DNA of 64,000 nt from Streptomyces sp. ITFR-16 (GTDB lineage Bacteria; Actinomycetota; Actinomycetes; Streptomycetales; Streptomycetaceae): positions 1,364,001 to 1,428,000 of the forward strand of contig NZ_CP134609.1 in assembly GCF_031844705.1 (NCBI RefSeq), written 5' to 3'. The notes below the pieces were generated by a model. The model worked only from the letters and a program-made list of their open reading frames with translations, was not told where the DNA came from and made no database searches. Within the stretch, counting starts at the first letter, position 1. Every line of letters begins with the position of its first letter. Below are positions 53,123-62,047 of this stretch, one piece after another. The position numbers and the translations under genes were made by a program.

Positions 53123-53418
53123 GAACCGGTGCCGGCCGCGTCCGCACCGCCGTCCGCGCCACCGTCATGGACGCCGGGCGTGCCCGCCGCGCCACCGTCC
53201 GCGGGCCCCTCCGCACCGCCGTCCGCGCCACCGTCATGGACGCCAGGGGTACCCGCCGCGCCACCGTCCGCAGGGCCCTCCGCACCCCCGTCGGCGCCAC
53301 CGTCGGCGCCACCGTCCGCGCCGCCGTCGGCACCGCCGTCATGGACGCCGGGCGTGCCCGCCGCTCCGCCGTCCGCGGGGCCTTCCTGCTGGTTCGGGTC
53401 CTGCTCGGGGCTGGTCAT
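53119..53418 (-). CDS. Repetitive Gly/Ala/Asp/His peptide
   Basis: The 99-residue acidic peptide starts MTSPEQDPNQQ and then has three units beginning EGPADGGAAGTPGVHDGG, of 35, 23 and 23 residues; the first has three extra DGGA blocks. The tail is DAAGTGS. Each unit has a single His-Asp, the peptide has no Cys, Lys or aromatic residues, and it should be disordered. GGGAGGA lies five bases before ATG, and the stop overlaps the oxygenase start. It may be a modified peptide or a carrier-like substrate of the oxygenase; that is not shown. I do not recognise a family. Confidence 0.75.
   Translation of the reverse strand: MTSPEQDPNQQEGPADGGAAGTPGVHDGGADGGADGGADGGADGGAEGPADGGAAGTPGVHDGGADGGAEGPADGGAAGTPGVHDGGADGGADAAGTGS
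53143..53385 (-). repeat. 69-bp tandem repeats in repetitive peptide gene
   Basis: Units lie at 53281-53385 (35 codons), 53212-53280 and 53143-53211 (23 codons each). Copies two and three are almost identical in DNA, and the long unit differs by three extra 12-bp blocks. Recent expansion or contraction is likely. Confidence 0.88.
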
Positions 53419-53475
53419 GATTCCTCCCGCGCATCGAATGACTGGGGCCGGGCCCCATCCCGGGGCACCGCGACC

Positions 53476-53504
53476 AGCCTACCGCCGTGGGGGAAAAGTC
53501 TCGA
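53476..53504 (-). promoter_or_regulatory. Promoter of peptide/oxygenase operon
   Basis: On the minus strand: TCGAGA (53499-53504), 17-bp spacer, TAGGCT (53476-53481). The start would be near 53469, giving a leader of about 50 bases that can fold at 53443-53457 (TGGGGC-CGG-GCCCCA). Confidence 0.58.
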
Positions 53505-53574
53505 TTTGAGAGGCCATATCCCCCACGGCAGGCCGGGACTCCGGGACTCCGGGTGCCCGCGACGCGGTCGCCGG

Positions 53575-55866
53575 CTACCTCAGCCCGGAGTCCAGCGCGC
53601 CCAGCAGGGTGCCCTGCGGGGTGTCGCCCGACATCTCCCAGACCATGACGCCCAGCAGCCCCTTGTCCTTCACATAGGCGGTCTTCTTGCCGAGGGACCA
53701 GGTGTCGTCGAAGGACCACCACTGGTTCCCGGTGTAGCCGTACGTGGACACCGACTGCTCGTCGTGGTGGACCGCCATGCCCGGGTACGCGCCGATGAGG
53801 TTGGCGTAGCCCCGGGTGCCGGCCTCCTCCGCGAACTGGCCGGGGGCCGCGCCGCCCGCCGGCTGCCACTCGCCCGCCGCACCGCCGTCGGTGACGTTCT
53901 GCCAGCCCCTGCCGTAGAACGGGATGCCGAGGGTCAGCTTGCGGGGTTCGACGCCCGCGTCCGTGTACGCCTTGATGGCGGTGTCCGCGCTGAAGTGGAA
54001 GCCGTACGGGTCCTGGGCGTCGTTGTACAGGTTGGCCTGGTGTCCGGTGCGGTCCGGCTCCCAGGAGTTGTCGCTGCCCGAGCCGTGGAAGTCGTAGCCC
54101 TGGACGTTGGCGACGTCGAGGGAGTCGAAGACCTTGCCCAGGTCCCAGCCCTCGTCGATCTTCTGCGGGTCGGCGGGGGTGAAAGCGGTGAGCAGCCTGT
54201 GGCCGCCGCCGAGCGCGTCCAGTTGCCTGCGGAACTCCGCGAGCAGCAGGGTGAGGTTGTCCTTGTCGTCGGGCGAGTAGTGGTTGCCGGGGTGTCCGGT
54301 GCCGGTGCCCGGCCACTCCCAGTCGATGTCGAAGCCGTCAAAGATGCCGGCGGCGGTGCCGGGGCCGCCCGCGCCGCCGTACTCGGGCAGATTGCCCTTG
54401 ATGTACATGTCGATGCAGGAGGAGACGAACTTCTTGCGGGCGGCGTCGGTGGCGGCGACGTCGGAGAAGTACTTCGAGTAGGTCCAGCCGCCGAGCGAGA
54501 CCACGATCTTCAGGTCCGGGTGGAGCGCCTTCAGCTTCTTCAACTGGTTGAAGTTGCCGCGCAGTCTGCCCCAGCCGTCGTCCGCGACACCGTCGACGGA
54601 CTGGGCGGCGCTGAACGGACGGGCGTAGTCGGCGTCCGCGTCCCCGGCGCCGGTCCCCTGCTCGGGGTCCTGCGGGTCGGCGGTGGTGCCCTTGGTGACC
54701 CCGTTCAGGCAGGTGAGGTTGGCGGGATCGATGTTGGCGAAGGCGTAGTTGACGATGTCGAGCTTGCCGGCGGCCCCGGAGTCGTGGAGGTTCTTCACGA
54801 AGTACTGGCGGCCGTAGATCCCCCACTGAACGAAGTAGCCGACCTTGGCGTACTTGCCGGCGCCGACGATGTCGTCGGTCTTCACCGTGAGGGCGTTGCC
54901 GGCCGGCGAGACGTTGTCGGCGGGGTCACGGGCCTTGACCGTGAAGGTGTACGAGGTCGAGGGCGACAGGCCTCCGATGGTCGCCTCGGTCGTGGTGCCG
55001 GAGACCGTGGTGGCCAGGGCGGCGCCCCGGTAGATGTCGTACGCGGCGATGCGCTGGTTGTCCGTGGATGCGGTCCAGGCCAGCGTGACGGACGAGGAGT
55101 CGACCGCGGTGGAGTGCAGGGCGCCGGGGGCGGTCGGCGCGGTGGTGTCGGTGGCCGGGTCGACCGTGGTGACGGTCAGCGGGGCGCTCTCGGCGGAGGT
55201 GTTGCCCCGGGTGTCCCGGGCCCGGACGGTGAAGGAGTAGGCGGTGGCCGGAGTCAGGCCGGTGACCGTGGCGGAGGTGGTCGCGGTGGCCGTGCCGAGC
55301 ACCTTGCCCCCCGCCAGGATGTCGTACGAGGCCACAGGGAAGTCGCCCGCCGTCGCGGCCGTCCAGGAGAGCGAGGCGGTGCGGGCGGTGACGTCGGTCT
55401 GCTTCAGCCCGCCGGGCGCGCCCGGCGGCACGTCGGCGGAGCCGTCGCACTTGTCGCCGTTGATCCGGCAGCCAGTCGGCGCGGTGATCGGGCCGGTGGC
55501 GACGAACCAGAAGCTGTAGGGCTCGGTGCTGCCGTGGGCCGCGACCGTGCCGTTGTAGTGGGCGTTGACGGCGGTGACGTGCCTGCCCTGGGTGGTGATG
55601 GTGCCGTTGTACGAGGAGTCGAGGGTGACTCCGGCCGGCAGGTCGAACTCCAGGCTCCAGCCGGTAACGGCGGTGTCGGTGTCGTTGCGCAGGATGTAGG
55701 TGCCCTTCCACCAGGGGCCGTTGTCGGCGGAGGTGAAGGAGGCCGTCAGCTTGCCCGCCGCCGCGTGGGCGGGGGGCGTCTGGAGGGACAGCAAGGCGAG
55801 GAGAAGAGCGAGGACGCCGAGGAGCGCGGCCGGGGTTCTCCGTCTGAGGGACAGGTGCTCGAACAT
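53575..55866 (-). CDS. Secreted GH18 chitinase with CBM2 and FnIII domains
   Basis: This 763-residue secreted chitinase has a signal peptide (RRTPAALLGVLALLLALLS, cut after AHA), a CBM2-like module (KLTASFTSADNGPWWKGTYI; about residues 37-140), two fibronectin III domains (about 150-235 and 245-335) and a GH18 barrel with the catalytic DxxDxDxE in FDGFDIDWEWPG. LKIVVSLGGWTYSKYF is the SxGG motif. It cuts chitin outside the cell, and the GH20 enzyme in this window could process its products. A DasR-like site lies upstream. Confidence 0.95.
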   Translation of the reverse strand: MFEHLSLRRRTPAALLGVLALLLALLSLQTPPAHAAAGKLTASFTSADNGPWWKGTYILRNDTDTAVTGWSLEFDLPAGVTLDSSYNGTITTQGRHVTAVNAHYNGTVAAHGSTEPYSFWFVATGPITAPTGCRINGDKCDGSADVPPGAPGGLKQTDVTARTASLSWTAATAGDFPVASYDILAGGKVLGTATATTSATVTGLTPATAYSFTVRARDTRGNTSAESAPLTVTTVDPATDTTAPTAPGALHSTAVDSSSVTLAWTASTDNQRIAAYDIYRGAALATTVSGTTTEATIGGLSPSTSYTFTVKARDPADNVSPAGNALTVKTDDIVGAGKYAKVGYFVQWGIYGRQYFVKNLHDSGAAGKLDIVNYAFANIDPANLTCLNGVTKGTTADPQDPEQGTGAGDADADYARPFSAAQSVDGVADDGWGRLRGNFNQLKKLKALHPDLKIVVSLGGWTYSKYFSDVAATDAARKKFVSSCIDMYIKGNLPEYGGAGGPGTAAGIFDGFDIDWEWPGTGTGHPGNHYSPDDKDNLTLLLAEFRRQLDALGGGHRLLTAFTPADPQKIDEGWDLGKVFDSLDVANVQGYDFHGSGSDNSWEPDRTGHQANLYNDAQDPYGFHFSADTAIKAYTDAGVEPRKLTLGIPFYGRGWQNVTDGGAAGEWQPAGGAAPGQFAEEAGTRGYANLIGAYPGMAVHHDEQSVSTYGYTGNQWWSFDDTWSLGKKTAYVKDKGLLGVMVWEMSGDTPQGTLLGALDSGLR

Positions 55867-55951
55867 GGTTCTCCCTTGAGGCAGGGACCGGTGAGGCGGT
55901 CCTCGGGGAGGTGCGGGTGTCCTTCGTTCCATGGAGCACAGGGAAAAGTAA

Positions 55952-55965
55952 TTGGTCTGGACCAA
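55952..55965. promoter_or_regulatory. DasR-type site upstream of chitinase
   Basis: TTGGTC-TG-GACCAA is a perfect 6-bp-arm palindrome that fits the DasR element (consensus AGTGGTCTAGACCACT). It lies 86 bp before the chitinase start. DasR represses chitin genes until GlcN-6-P is present. Confidence 0.82.
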
Positions 55966-56002
55966 GTCGTCAAGAGGTACAGACCACTGGGACGGCCGGC
56001 CC

Positions 56003-58999
56003 TCAGGGCCGGTCGTCCCTCGGCCGCCGCACCTGGCCGAGATCCGTCGCCGAGAAGGCCCCCGGGTCCCGGTCGCTCGCCGGCGGGTAGACCGTCGCGT
56101 GCCTCAGGTACTGCTGGGCGGCGACCTCGATCACCTGCGGGAGGATCCGCTCGAACGCCTCCAGCGTCGGTACCCCCCGGGCCGCGGCGCGGCTGTAGGT
56201 CCGGCCCTGGCGCATCTTCACCGGCATCGTCCGCTCGAGCGTCTCCGCCAGCTCCGACGCCGCCGCTTCGTTCTGCGGGTCGTCCCGGTGCCAGGGCACG
56301 ACCATCGACACCCATGGCCGGTCCTCCGCGTCGTACTCCGCGAGCCGCCGTCTGCGTCCCTCGTCCGCCAGGCCCCACCGGTCCACGAAGAGGATCTCCG
56401 GCGCGCTGGGCAGCCACTGCGGCTCCTGCCGCCGGGAGGCGTCGTCGAACGAGGCGATGACGGGCTGGTAGTTCAGGGCCCGGGCGATGTCCCCTGCCAC
56501 CTGGGCCAGCGACCGCGCCGAGACCGGGTGGTACGGGTTCCAGTCCTGCGGGCTGTCCCCGTAGCACGCCGGGTCACGCCCCTCGGGCAGATCGTGGCGG
56601 GTGGGGGCGGCGACGGTGATCCGCATCGGACGGGGAACTCCCCCGCCGCCCGGCGCCCCGAAGGCGCTGGGGGCGTCGCGGTAGTCGACGGGGCTCCCCG
56701 GGGCGAGGGGCGTGGTGTCGGCGACCCGGACGATCCTCTTGGCCAGTTCGTAGCACGCCTGCTCGTACTCCTGCGCGAAGAGCCTGAGCTTGATCAGGCC
56801 GTACAGCCCGTCGCTGAGATAGCGTTCGCCGAGATCACCGTGGTTGTACTGCAGACGCTCGGCCGGGCCCGGGAGCTGACTGGGCGGCAGCGGCACCCAG
56901 AGCGCCGGGACGATCGCCGACTCGGACCGGTTCGTCCGCGTCCGGTGGTGAAGGGTACGCTGCTCGAACGCGTACCACTCCTTGCCGCACATCTCACTGG
57001 CGAAATAGCGCGGCGAGAACAGCGGGACGAAGACCCGGCTGGTCGCCAGCGCCTCGCCCAGCCGCTCCGACCAGCCCTCGCCGGACCGGATCTCACGGTC
57101 CATGAACCCGGCCGGGACGCCTGCCGGAAGGTCGGTCAGAGCCATCACATGACCGCACAGGTCCCGGAACAGCCGCTCGACCCACATGTCCGGGTCCGAG
57201 CCGCCGCCGTACCCCGGTGTGTGCGCGTAGCTGAGGAAGAAGTACGGAGCCGGGTCCCGGTCCCGCCCGGGAGCGCCGCGCGGCCTGGTCCGGGAAAACC
57301 CGCGAGGCGAGGGGGGACCCTCGTCGTCGGCCTCCCACGCGTCGGGCCCCTCCCGGTCGGGTGCCTCCTCGTCACCGGAGTCCGGCTCCACCGCCTCGAC
57401 GGGCTCGGCCGGCTCCACCGCGATCCCCAGCGCCTGCAGCGCACCGGCCGACACCTCGGCGAACGGCTCCGGGTCCACCGGGACCGGCGCGGTCCGCGGC
57501 CGGCCCGCCGCGGCGGCCGGGACCCGCTTCGGCGAGGCGGAGTTGTCCACGATGTAGCGGTCGAGCGCGCTGTGCAGGCGCCGCGCGTCCAGCGCCCCCA
57601 GCCTGGGCCGCAGCTGCTCGCGCGCGCCCTCCCGGAACCGCAGCACCAGCGGGCCGCCCTCGCGCGCCGCGTCGGTCACCGTGACGAGACCGCCGACGAC
57701 GAACTCGGCCACATCGGCGGACGACGCCTCGGGGACCAGACTGCGCCGGACGACCCCGAGCATGTCGATGCTCACCTGCGGATACAGGGAACACAGCACG
57801 GCCAGGCGCACCGCAGCCGGCGAGGCGCGGTGCAGGTAGGCGTCCGTCAGCGACCGTCCACCGGGCGGGAGATGCTCCTCCTGCGCCACCAGCTGTCCGA
57901 CGAGATCCGGTACGGGCAGCAGCAGGGCCTCGCAGCCCGCGGGGTCGGACAGCATCAGGGTGCGGGCCCAGCCGCCGACGGCGTGCGGCGACAGCGAGGT
58001 CGCCGGAACCGGCAGCCAGTCGCGGTCGGCGGCCTCCGGGAACGCCTCGCCCATCAGAAGCGAGGTGACGAACCGCAGACGGGCGTTGTGCACCCCGGCC
58101 GTCCCGGGCGAGAGCACCCGGGCGGCGGGCAGGCTCATGCCCGTGTGCCGCCAGATCTTCGGCGGCAGCGGGTTCAGGAGCAAGGTGGGCATGGCGGCGG
58201 CCCAGGTCCGCAGCTGGTTCCACTGGGTGCCGTCGCGCCAGGCGGCCGACGCCCAGTCCGACAGGAGGAGCATCAGCCGGCGCGGCTGGGCCGACCGTCC
58301 GCCGCCCTCGGTGACGCGCTGGCCGAGCGGCCCGTGCAGCGCCGGGAGTCCGGACCCGTCCGCGTAGAGGTCCCGGACCCGCAGGGTGCGGAAGACTCCG
58401 CTGCGGGCGAGTACGCGCACCAGTTCGTCGGCGGTGTCGGCCCAGACCCGCATGGTGGGTGAGCGGTCGACGACCACGGTCGCGTCGAACCAGCGCTCCG
58501 GTTCCTCGGAGAAGACCGGGGTGAGTTCGCCGCCGCGCACGTAGTCGGCGACCGTCGCGGCGATGTCCAGCCGCTGTCTGCGGCCGCGCCGCCAGGGGCG
58601 TTTGAGCGGCTTCAGCGCGCGGGCCAGTTCCCGGCTGCGGGGCAGCGCGCCGCTGCGGGGCAGGGAGACCCCCGTACCGCCCGGGGTACGGGTGCCCGAC
58701 TCCCACGGGGTGTGCAGCGGGCTGCGCCGCGCCGCCGCGCCCGGACGGGGCTGCTGTCCGGGGGCCGGTGGCTGCGGCGGCGGCTCCGGGGCGGCCGGTG
58801 CGGTGTCCTCGGCCGCCGTCCCCCGGCCCGAGGACGGACCGTTCTCCCGCGAGGCCAGCCAGAGGATCTCGGCGATGGACACGGCGTCGAGGTCCCGGTC
58901 CAGACCGAGCAGCGTGTCGACGACGGCCCCCAGCCCGTCGGCCCGGCCGGCCACCGGCCCTCCCGGCACGGGCCGTTCGGGCACCGGCCGGTCAGGCAC
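56003..58999 (-). CDS. vWA-TIR fusion, FxsC/SAV_2336-like effector
   Basis: The 998-residue protein has three parts. Residues 1-150 are Pro/Arg-rich. A vWA-like (SAV_2336-related) domain has a MIDAS-type motif VVVDRSPTM (Asp178, Ser180, Thr182) and LLLSDWAS (Asp248). After an acidic linker, a TIR-like domain starts near residue 586 (PYFFLSYAHTPGYGG), with RVFVPLFSPRYFASEMCGKEW; Glu674 fits the catalytic Glu of TIR NADases. A C-terminal FxsC-like domain has EILFVDRWGL. In vWA-MoxR-VMAP systems the vWA protein is controlled by MoxR. Its GTG start overlaps the MoxR gene by eight bases. Confidence 0.85.
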   Translation of the reverse strand: MPDRPVPERPVPGGPVAGRADGLGAVVDTLLGLDRDLDAVSIAEILWLASRENGPSSGRGTAAEDTAPAAPEPPPQPPAPGQQPRPGAAARRSPLHTPWESGTRTPGGTGVSLPRSGALPRSRELARALKPLKRPWRRGRRQRLDIAATVADYVRGGELTPVFSEEPERWFDATVVVDRSPTMRVWADTADELVRVLARSGVFRTLRVRDLYADGSGLPALHGPLGQRVTEGGGRSAQPRRLMLLLSDWASAAWRDGTQWNQLRTWAAAMPTLLLNPLPPKIWRHTGMSLPAARVLSPGTAGVHNARLRFVTSLLMGEAFPEAADRDWLPVPATSLSPHAVGGWARTLMLSDPAGCEALLLPVPDLVGQLVAQEEHLPPGGRSLTDAYLHRASPAAVRLAVLCSLYPQVSIDMLGVVRRSLVPEASSADVAEFVVGGLVTVTDAAREGGPLVLRFREGAREQLRPRLGALDARRLHSALDRYIVDNSASPKRVPAAAAGRPRTAPVPVDPEPFAEVSAGALQALGIAVEPAEPVEAVEPDSGDEEAPDREGPDAWEADDEGPPSPRGFSRTRPRGAPGRDRDPAPYFFLSYAHTPGYGGGSDPDMWVERLFRDLCGHVMALTDLPAGVPAGFMDREIRSGEGWSERLGEALATSRVFVPLFSPRYFASEMCGKEWYAFEQRTLHHRTRTNRSESAIVPALWVPLPPSQLPGPAERLQYNHGDLGERYLSDGLYGLIKLRLFAQEYEQACYELAKRIVRVADTTPLAPGSPVDYRDAPSAFGAPGGGGVPRPMRITVAAPTRHDLPEGRDPACYGDSPQDWNPYHPVSARSLAQVAGDIARALNYQPVIASFDDASRRQEPQWLPSAPEILFVDRWGLADEGRRRRLAEYDAEDRPWVSMVVPWHRDDPQNEAAASELAETLERTMPVKMRQGRTYSRAAARGVPTLEAFERILPQVIEVAAQQYLRHATVYPPASDRDPGAFSATDLGQVRRPRDDRP

Positions 59000-59948
59000 C
59001 GGACAGGTTCTTCATCAGCAGCGTGATCAGCTTGCCGCGCTCGGCCGCCTCGGGCACCGCCGCCCCGTCCAGCAGATGCAGGGTGCTGAGCAGCTGGTCG
59101 ATCGCGACGTGCTCGCCGTCGCCGACGCGTCGTACGAAGTCGTCGACGAGGTCCGCGAGCGGGCCGGTCTCGGGGACGTCGAGAGCCAGATGCCCGCGCA
59201 CGACCTCGCGGACGAGCGCCGCCGTGGGGCGCGGCATCGTGTAGCGCAGACAGCGGCGCAGGAACGGCGCGGGCAGCTCCTGCTCCCCGTTGCTGGTCAT
59301 GACGATGAACGGGAACTCCGTGCACTGGACGTGCCCGTCCCGTACGGGGTACTTCCCGTCCCCGCCGGACATGCGCAGATGGGCCAGCTTCTGCCCCTCG
59401 CGGCGCAGCTCCTCGATGCGGAACGTGCCGCGCTCCAGCACGTCGAGGAGATCGCCGGGCAGATCGAGGTCGGCCTTGTCGATCTCGTCGATGAGCAGCG
59501 CGCGCGGCCGGTCGGACGGCAGCAGGGCCGTGCCCAGGGGGCCGAGCGTCATGAACGCCGCGATGTCGTCCGTACCGGCTCCGCTCTCGCCGGCCCGCGC
59601 CTTCTCCTGCTGCAGACGGTGGGCGTGGATCCGGCCGAGGGCGTCGTAGTGGTAGAGCGCGTCCCCGAGGGTGCTGCGCGAGGTCACGTGCCAGCGCAGC
59701 ACCGGACCCAGGGCGAGTTCCTGGGCCACCTGCTCGATCACCGTGGACTTGCCCGTGCCCGGACTGCCGGTGATCAGCAGGGGCCTGCGCAGCGCGAGGG
59801 CGGCGTTGACCGCGTCCACGAGCCCCTCCGGGGGCTGGAACACCTCGGCGGACGTGGTGCGGGGGAAGGTGCGCCACGGCGGCGGGGCCGGCAGCTCGGT
59901 GTCCTGCCGCACCACTCCGTCGCCCCGGTAGTACGGATTCCAGGTCAT
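58992..59948 (-). CDS. MoxR-type AAA+ ATPase
   Basis: The 318-residue ATPase has Walker A GSPGTGKST at residues 61-69, Walker B LLIDEID at 151-157, sensor 1 IVMTSNGEQ and arginine finger region FLRRCLRYTMPRP. It lacks other domains. MoxR ATPases act as chaperones on vWA proteins. Here it sits between the VMAP and vWA-TIR genes, overlapping both, and is likely the NTP-driven switch of the system. Confidence 0.93.
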   Translation of the reverse strand: MTWNPYYRGDGVVRQDTELPAPPPWRTFPRTTSAEVFQPPEGLVDAVNAALALRRPLLITGSPGTGKSTVIEQVAQELALGPVLRWHVTSRSTLGDALYHYDALGRIHAHRLQQEKARAGESGAGTDDIAAFMTLGPLGTALLPSDRPRALLIDEIDKADLDLPGDLLDVLERGTFRIEELRREGQKLAHLRMSGGDGKYPVRDGHVQCTEFPFIVMTSNGEQELPAPFLRRCLRYTMPRPTAALVREVVRGHLALDVPETGPLADLVDDFVRRVGDGEHVAIDQLLSTLHLLDGAAVPEAAERGKLITLLMKNLSGA

Positions 59949-62047
59949 GAGGCTTCCTTGATCGTGTCGTGGACCTTGATCGTGTCGTGGACCTTGGTCG
60001 TGTCGTGGACAGGGGGGACGGTGCTCCTGACGAGTCGGCAGAACTTCAGCCACTCCCGGTCGTCCCACACGGCGCGCAGATCGGCAAGGTCGCCCGCGTG
60101 CTCGCCGCGCCACCGGCGCTGGTAGGCGTGGCCGAGCCCCTCCGGCATGGTCAGCCACTGGGGCTCCAGGCAGCCGTGCCGGTCGGCGGGGAACCCCGCC
60201 GCCCCCTGCGGCCACAGCAGCACCGGGGTGTAGGACAGCAGGATCTCCATCAGCTGGTCGTCGAGGCCGGTGCGGTGGGTCAGCCCGATGCCCCGCCGGT
60301 AGCGTCCGTCGCGCAGCCGGCCCTGGAGCGGGGGCCGGTCGGCCGTGTCGGCGTGCTCCAGCCAGTCGACGGGTACCCCGGAGCAGGCGGCGATCTCCTC
60401 CCACCGCTCGCTGACCGCGCCCTGGATCCGCCGCAGCAGCGGATCGGGGGCGAGGCGCCGGCTCCAGTGCACCACCACGTCGTACTGCACGCCGAAGCGC
60501 AGGCTCTCCCCCGCCTCCTCGGGCCGCCACTCCAGCAGGACACCGCTCGGCGCGGCGACGTCGAGCCACCGCAGCCGGCGGCCCAGGGCCTCCGCGTGGT
60601 CCTCGGCCCAGACGGCCGCCGCCTCGATCGCGGCCTCGGCCCCGCGCCGGTCCGCGGTGGGGCAGGCGAAGTCGCGGCGGTCCAGCAGTTCGCCGTCCTG
60701 GAGCAGCCAGGCGCCGACGGTCTCGGGCCAGCCGCCGGTGAGCGAGGAGTCGAGGCTGACGGCCAGCCTCAGCTGCCGGTCCTCCCGGTCGTCGAGCGCC
60801 TTGGTCACCGCGTCGTTCAGCTCCTGCTGCGCGTGCACCGTCCGCGCCCAGGCGTGCAGTTCGGGGGCGCCGGGGTCCTTGCCGCAGGCGAGCACGAGGC
60901 GGACGACGAACGCGGCGACCGAGGAGCGGCAGCCCTGCCGGGACATCGGGAAGTCGACGACGAGCCGGTCCAGGATCGCCACGTCGGTGAACTCGGGCAT
61001 GGGCGCGGACAGGGTGCGCTGTTCCGCCGCCAGCAGGGCGCGCAGGGCCTGGCGCAGCCGGGCGGTGGTCAGCTCGCCGCCGAGCCGGTCGCGGAGGAAG
61101 GCGACGGTGCGCGCCGCGATGAGCAGGCCGTCCACGGCGACGATCGCCCGGTCGCGGGCCGGGGACCGCGGGAGGCCCTTGAGAGCGGCGAGCGCTTCGA
61201 GACCTGAGGGCACGTCGTGCGGGGCGGGCGGCGCGGGGCTCTCGGCGGTGGCGAGCGCCGCGTAGGCCTCGCCGGTCTCCTCGCGGACCAGCCGGCCGAG
61301 GAGACCGCCGGGGTCGGTGTCCTGGTCGCGGCGGTTGCGGGTGACCCAGACGGGCTCCGTCGCGAAGGGGTCGCCGTCGTGCTGGCTGACCGTCACGTTC
61401 TGCCCGACGACGGCGCCGCGCAGCGCCCGGTGCACGTCGTCCACCCCCAGCAGCGGCCCCGCTCCCGGTAAGCCCTCCCGGATCAGACCGGCGAGCGCCC
61501 GGGAGAAGGAGAGGTCGACGGCGGGCTGGGTGAGCGAGGAGGCCATGAGCACGGCGAGCCGGCTGCGCCCGTTGCCCGCGCCGGCCGTCAGGTCCTGTCC
61601 CGGGGGCAGCGCGCCGGCCGCGTGGCAGGTGTCGACGATGCCGAGCACGCTGGGGATGTCGAGCCGGTTGGCGGCGGCCGCGAGGAGTTCGCCCACGTTG
61701 ACGGCGCTCTCGGTCTGGTCCTCCGCGGAGTCGGCGCCCATCAGGTACAGCGTGTTCGTCGTCCCGGGCACGAATCCGTGTCCCAGCAGGGCGAGGACGA
61801 GCGAGGCGCGCCGGTCGGCCGCGTGCCGGATCGCCTCCCGGATCAGGGTGCGGATCCACTCGCTGGTCAGCCCCTCGTCGGCGTACAGGGAGCGGCCGTC
61901 GGGGAGGGCCGGGTCGCAGCCGCCCAGTTCCGCGTGGCCCAGGGCGGCGTGGAGCGCGGAGGCCGCCTCGTCGAGCCGGGTGAGGCGCGGCATCGACGCG
62001 CACTGCGGCGCCAGGACCAGCAGATGGCGGCGGGGCCCGTGGGTCAT
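59945..62047 (-). CDS. Caspase-like VMAP conflict-system protein
   Basis: The 700-residue protein starts with a caspase (C14) domain: His90 in LALLGHGFVPG and Cys141 in VDTCHAAGALPPG form the dyad. Middle helical parts follow (about 250-430), then a VMAP-C-like domain (about 440-690) with LRLAVSLDSSLTGGWPETVGA in parts and GVPVDWLEHADTADRPPLQGRL. The C terminus has three HDT-I/T-K repeats. In VMAP systems the peptidase is a likely effector or sensor. ATG 62047 overlaps the hydrolase stop; the stop overlaps the MoxR start. Confidence 0.87.
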   Translation of the reverse strand: MTHGPRRHLLVLAPQCASMPRLTRLDEAASALHAALGHAELGGCDPALPDGRSLYADEGLTSEWIRTLIREAIRHAADRRASLVLALLGHGFVPGTTNTLYLMGADSAEDQTESAVNVGELLAAAANRLDIPSVLGIVDTCHAAGALPPGQDLTAGAGNGRSRLAVLMASSLTQPAVDLSFSRALAGLIREGLPGAGPLLGVDDVHRALRGAVVGQNVTVSQHDGDPFATEPVWVTRNRRDQDTDPGGLLGRLVREETGEAYAALATAESPAPPAPHDVPSGLEALAALKGLPRSPARDRAIVAVDGLLIAARTVAFLRDRLGGELTTARLRQALRALLAAEQRTLSAPMPEFTDVAILDRLVVDFPMSRQGCRSSVAAFVVRLVLACGKDPGAPELHAWARTVHAQQELNDAVTKALDDREDRQLRLAVSLDSSLTGGWPETVGAWLLQDGELLDRRDFACPTADRRGAEAAIEAAAVWAEDHAEALGRRLRWLDVAAPSGVLLEWRPEEAGESLRFGVQYDVVVHWSRRLAPDPLLRRIQGAVSERWEEIAACSGVPVDWLEHADTADRPPLQGRLRDGRYRRGIGLTHRTGLDDQLMEILLSYTPVLLWPQGAAGFPADRHGCLEPQWLTMPEGLGHAYQRRWRGEHAGDLADLRAVWDDREWLKFCRLVRSTVPPVHDTTKVHDTIKVHDTIKEAS
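59957..60010 (-). repeat. Three 18-bp tandem repeats at VMAP C terminus
   Basis: Three copies of CTTGATCGTGTCGTGGAC lie in tandem with one mismatch. They code for the hexapeptide VHDTIK (once VHDTTK) at the very end of the caspase-like protein. The number may vary between strains. Confidence 0.92.

Noticed and set aside
53143..53385. CRISPR-like array
   Set aside because: Repeats are coding, adjoining and lack unique spacers.
53129..53509. Pro/Ser-rich plus-strand frame over the repetitive peptide
   Set aside because: It is the mirror of the repeats; the minus strand has a good ribosome binding site, promoter and ATGA overlap with the oxygenase.
53053..56460. Very long plus-strand open frame opposite the peptide, chitinase and vWA-TIR genes
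   Set aside because: It is a GC-skew shadow: low-complexity Val/Gly/Arg composition, no domain, and the opposite strand has clear chitinase and conflict-system genes.
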